From Fluviirhizobium alvei (GTDB taxonomy: Bacteria > Pseudomonadota > Alphaproteobacteria > Rhizobiales > Rhizobiaceae), in the NCBI RefSeq assembly GCF_030551875.1, contig NZ_JAUOZU010000007.1, positions 372,001 to 436,000 on the forward strand: DNA of 64,000 bases, given 5' to 3'. Below the pieces are notes generated by a model that was given only the letters and a program-made list of their open reading frames with translations, was not told where the DNA came from and searched no databases. The translations under genes were made by a program, and so were the position numbers. Positions 62,766-64,000 of this stretch are shown piece by piece. Each line of letters starts with the position of its first letter. Position 1 is the first letter of the stretch.

Positions 62766-64000
62766 TCAAAGAACGAAATCGCCCTTGTCGAGAAATGTCA
62801 GGCGCTGGAGGAAAACGGCCATATCGAGTGTGCCGTCACCATTGGCATCGATGCGCGCGAGCACGCCGCCGGAAACCTTGTCATAGCCCACCTGCGCTCC
62901 GTTGCCAGAAAAATCCCCTTTGCCGCACCAGCCGAACTTGCCGGCAAAATCCGACAGATCGATCTTGTCGCCACCGCCAAAATCGACGATCACATCGGCG
63001 GTCGATTTATTCTTGCCGCTCTCCTGGATAGCACTGAAAATGAAATCGTCGCCATCGGATCCACCAACAAGCTTGTCAAGCCCGAGACCGCCCGTCAGTT
63101 CATCCTGGTGTTTGCCGCCATTGAGAACGTCATTGTCATCCTCACCATAGAGGAAATCCTGGTCATCGCCACCATTCAATGTATCGTTGCCATCGGCACC
63201 TGAAAGCGTGTCATTGCCATTCATGCCATTGAGCAGGTTCGCGACGCCGTTACCGACGATCCGGTTGGTATTGAGGTTGCCGTTTACATTCACGGCATCG
63301 GTCTGCAGATAGATCGTCTCGATGTCCTGATCGTTCGAGAGATTGAAGCTGGTCGACGTATAGATTGTGTCTCTGGTACCCTCATTGGCAAATTCCGAGA
63401 TGCTGATATAGCCCGCACCGTGATGCGTGTTGATATCCTCGGCATCGACATAGTAGGAATCCTCACCCTTGCCACCGATGAGATAGTCCTGTCCGGCGCC
63501 GCCCTTCAGGACATCGTTACCGTCATAGCCGATCAGATAATCGGTGCCGCCATTGCCTTCGATCAGATTGTCCTTACCGTTGCCATATATGCTGTTGCTC
63601 GTATCGCCACCGAATGCCCGGACCGCGACCGTGCTATAGGTCATGACCAGCATTTCGACATTATCCGACAGCGTAAAGCTGTATGTGTCGGAATAGACCA
63701 CATCCGACCCTTGGTTCTTGCCTTCCTTGATCACATCGTTCTTGTCGTCGACATAATAGGTGTCGTCGCCGAGGCTGCCTTCCATATAGTCGCGGCCGCT
63801 GCCGCCATTGATCAGGTCATTGCCCATTCCGGCATAGATCGTATCGTTGCCATCGCCGCCGAACAGCGCATCACCACTGCTGTTCTCATCGCCGCCATAG
63901 ATCTTGTCGTTGCCGCCTCCGGCATAGATATTGTCGCTCCCACCTTCGCCAAGCAACACGTCGTTATCTGCGCCCAGCTTGTACTTGTCGGGATCGTCGC
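62766..64000 (-). CDS. RTX calcium-binding repeat protein, C-terminal part (runs off the right edge)
   Basis: At least 411 residues of a secreted repeat protein; the N-terminus lies beyond base 64000. RTX nonapeptides (GGxGxDxUx) occur in blocks: GGDGNDTIYAGMGNDLINGG, YDGNDVLKGGAGQDYLIGG and NGMNGNDTLSGADGNDTLNGG. They alternate with longer modules of the YYVDDKNDVIKE/VYSDTYSFTLSDNVEMLVM type. The end (IVDFGGGDKIDLSDFAG, DANGDGTLDMAVFLQRLTFLDKGDFVL) is the usual type I secretion C-terminus. A cysteine near the end (FGWCGKG) is unusual for a type I substrate. The activity domain is not visible, so role unknown. Confidence 0.93.
   Translation of the reverse strand, partial: DDPDKYKLGADNDVLLGEGGSDNIYAGGGNDKIYGGDENSSGDALFGGDGNDTIYAGMGNDLINGGSGRDYMEGSLGDDTYYVDDKNDVIKEGKNQGSDVVYSDTYSFTLSDNVEMLVMTYSTVAVRAFGGDTSNSIYGNGKDNLIEGNGGTDYLIGYDGNDVLKGGAGQDYLIGGKGEDSYYVDAEDINTHHGAGYISISEFANEGTRDTIYTSTSFNLSNDQDIETIYLQTDAVNVNGNLNTNRIVGNGVANLLNGMNGNDTLSGADGNDTLNGGDDQDFLYGEDDNDVLNGGKHQDELTGGLGLDKLVGGSDGDDFIFSAIQESGKNKSTADVIVDFGGGDKIDLSDFAGKFGWCGKGDFSGNGAQVGYDKVSGGVLARIDANGDGTLDMAVFLQRLTFLDKGDFVL

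Noticed and set aside
1-64000. Mobile elements, CRISPR arrays, rRNA, phage clusters
   Set aside because: No transposase, integrase, regularly spaced repeats, rRNA or terminal inverted repeats were seen. The DUF2793 gene and the tRNA alone do not make an integrated element.

Overview
The window reads as the chromosome of a Rhizobiaceae-type alphaproteobacterium (Rhizobium/Agrobacterium/Sinorhizobium relatives). This rests on gene content and order: mnmA beside the CtrA-inhibitor gene sciP, serC-serA, glmM-ftsH-tilS-cpoB-pal-tolBARQ, and a long urtABCDE plus urease locus. Codon use is uniformly GC-rich. I see no insertion sequence, prophage, CRISPR array or rRNA. One tRNA (Met, CAT) is present.

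Region 1 (1-21.6 kb) is mostly core housekeeping on the minus strand: tRNA-Met, mnmA, the plus-strand sciP and a DUF2793 protein, serA-serC (serine synthesis), two paralogous Omp25/31-like barrels flanking a LysE exporter, glmM, a FadL-like barrel, ftsH behind an RpoH-type promoter, tilS, and the Tol-Pal envelope system (cpoB, pal, tolB, tolA, tolR, tolQ).

Region 2 (21.9-44.5 kb) is a nitrogen-scavenging locus. A minus-strand pair encodes a LuxR-type response regulator and an 1127-residue fusion of an NCS1-type permease, a Cys-rich module, a histidine kinase and a receiver. They diverge from the urea ABC transporter operon urtABCDE, which runs into ureD, ureA, ureB and ureC, with ureE, ureF and ureG further on. 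Scattered among these are proteins that are not urease parts: a membrane-anchored TerB-like protein, two LprI-type secreted proteins, a GT29/sialyltransferase-like protein and a TIGR02117 protein. A GT2 glycosyltransferase, a solute-binding protein and a peroxiredoxin separate ureC from ureEFG. The inferred logic is sensing a nitrogenous solute, importing urea, and hydrolysing it to ammonia.

Region 3 (44.8-49.3 kb) has a TetR regulator followed by an operon-like set: an orphan family-3 solute-binding protein, a class III aminotransferase, and an N,N-dimethylformamidase-large-subunit-like protein. Region 4 (49.4-61.3 kb) has a DUF779-aldehyde dehydrogenase pair. It is followed by an oligopeptide ABC transporter (dppABCDF type) with an M81/MlrC metallohydrolase, an RpiR regulator and, divergently, an N-succinylamino-acid-racemase/OSBS-type enolase-superfamily enzyme with a COG3375-like GNAT. 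This looks like a peptide or D-amino-acid salvage module.

The right end carries a siderophore-interacting ferric reductase, a small membrane protein and the C-terminal part of an RTX repeat protein that runs off the window. The strongest candidates for new biology are the NCS1-kinase/LuxR pair with the palindromes between it and urtA, the accessory proteins in the urease operon, and the DMFase-like operon.
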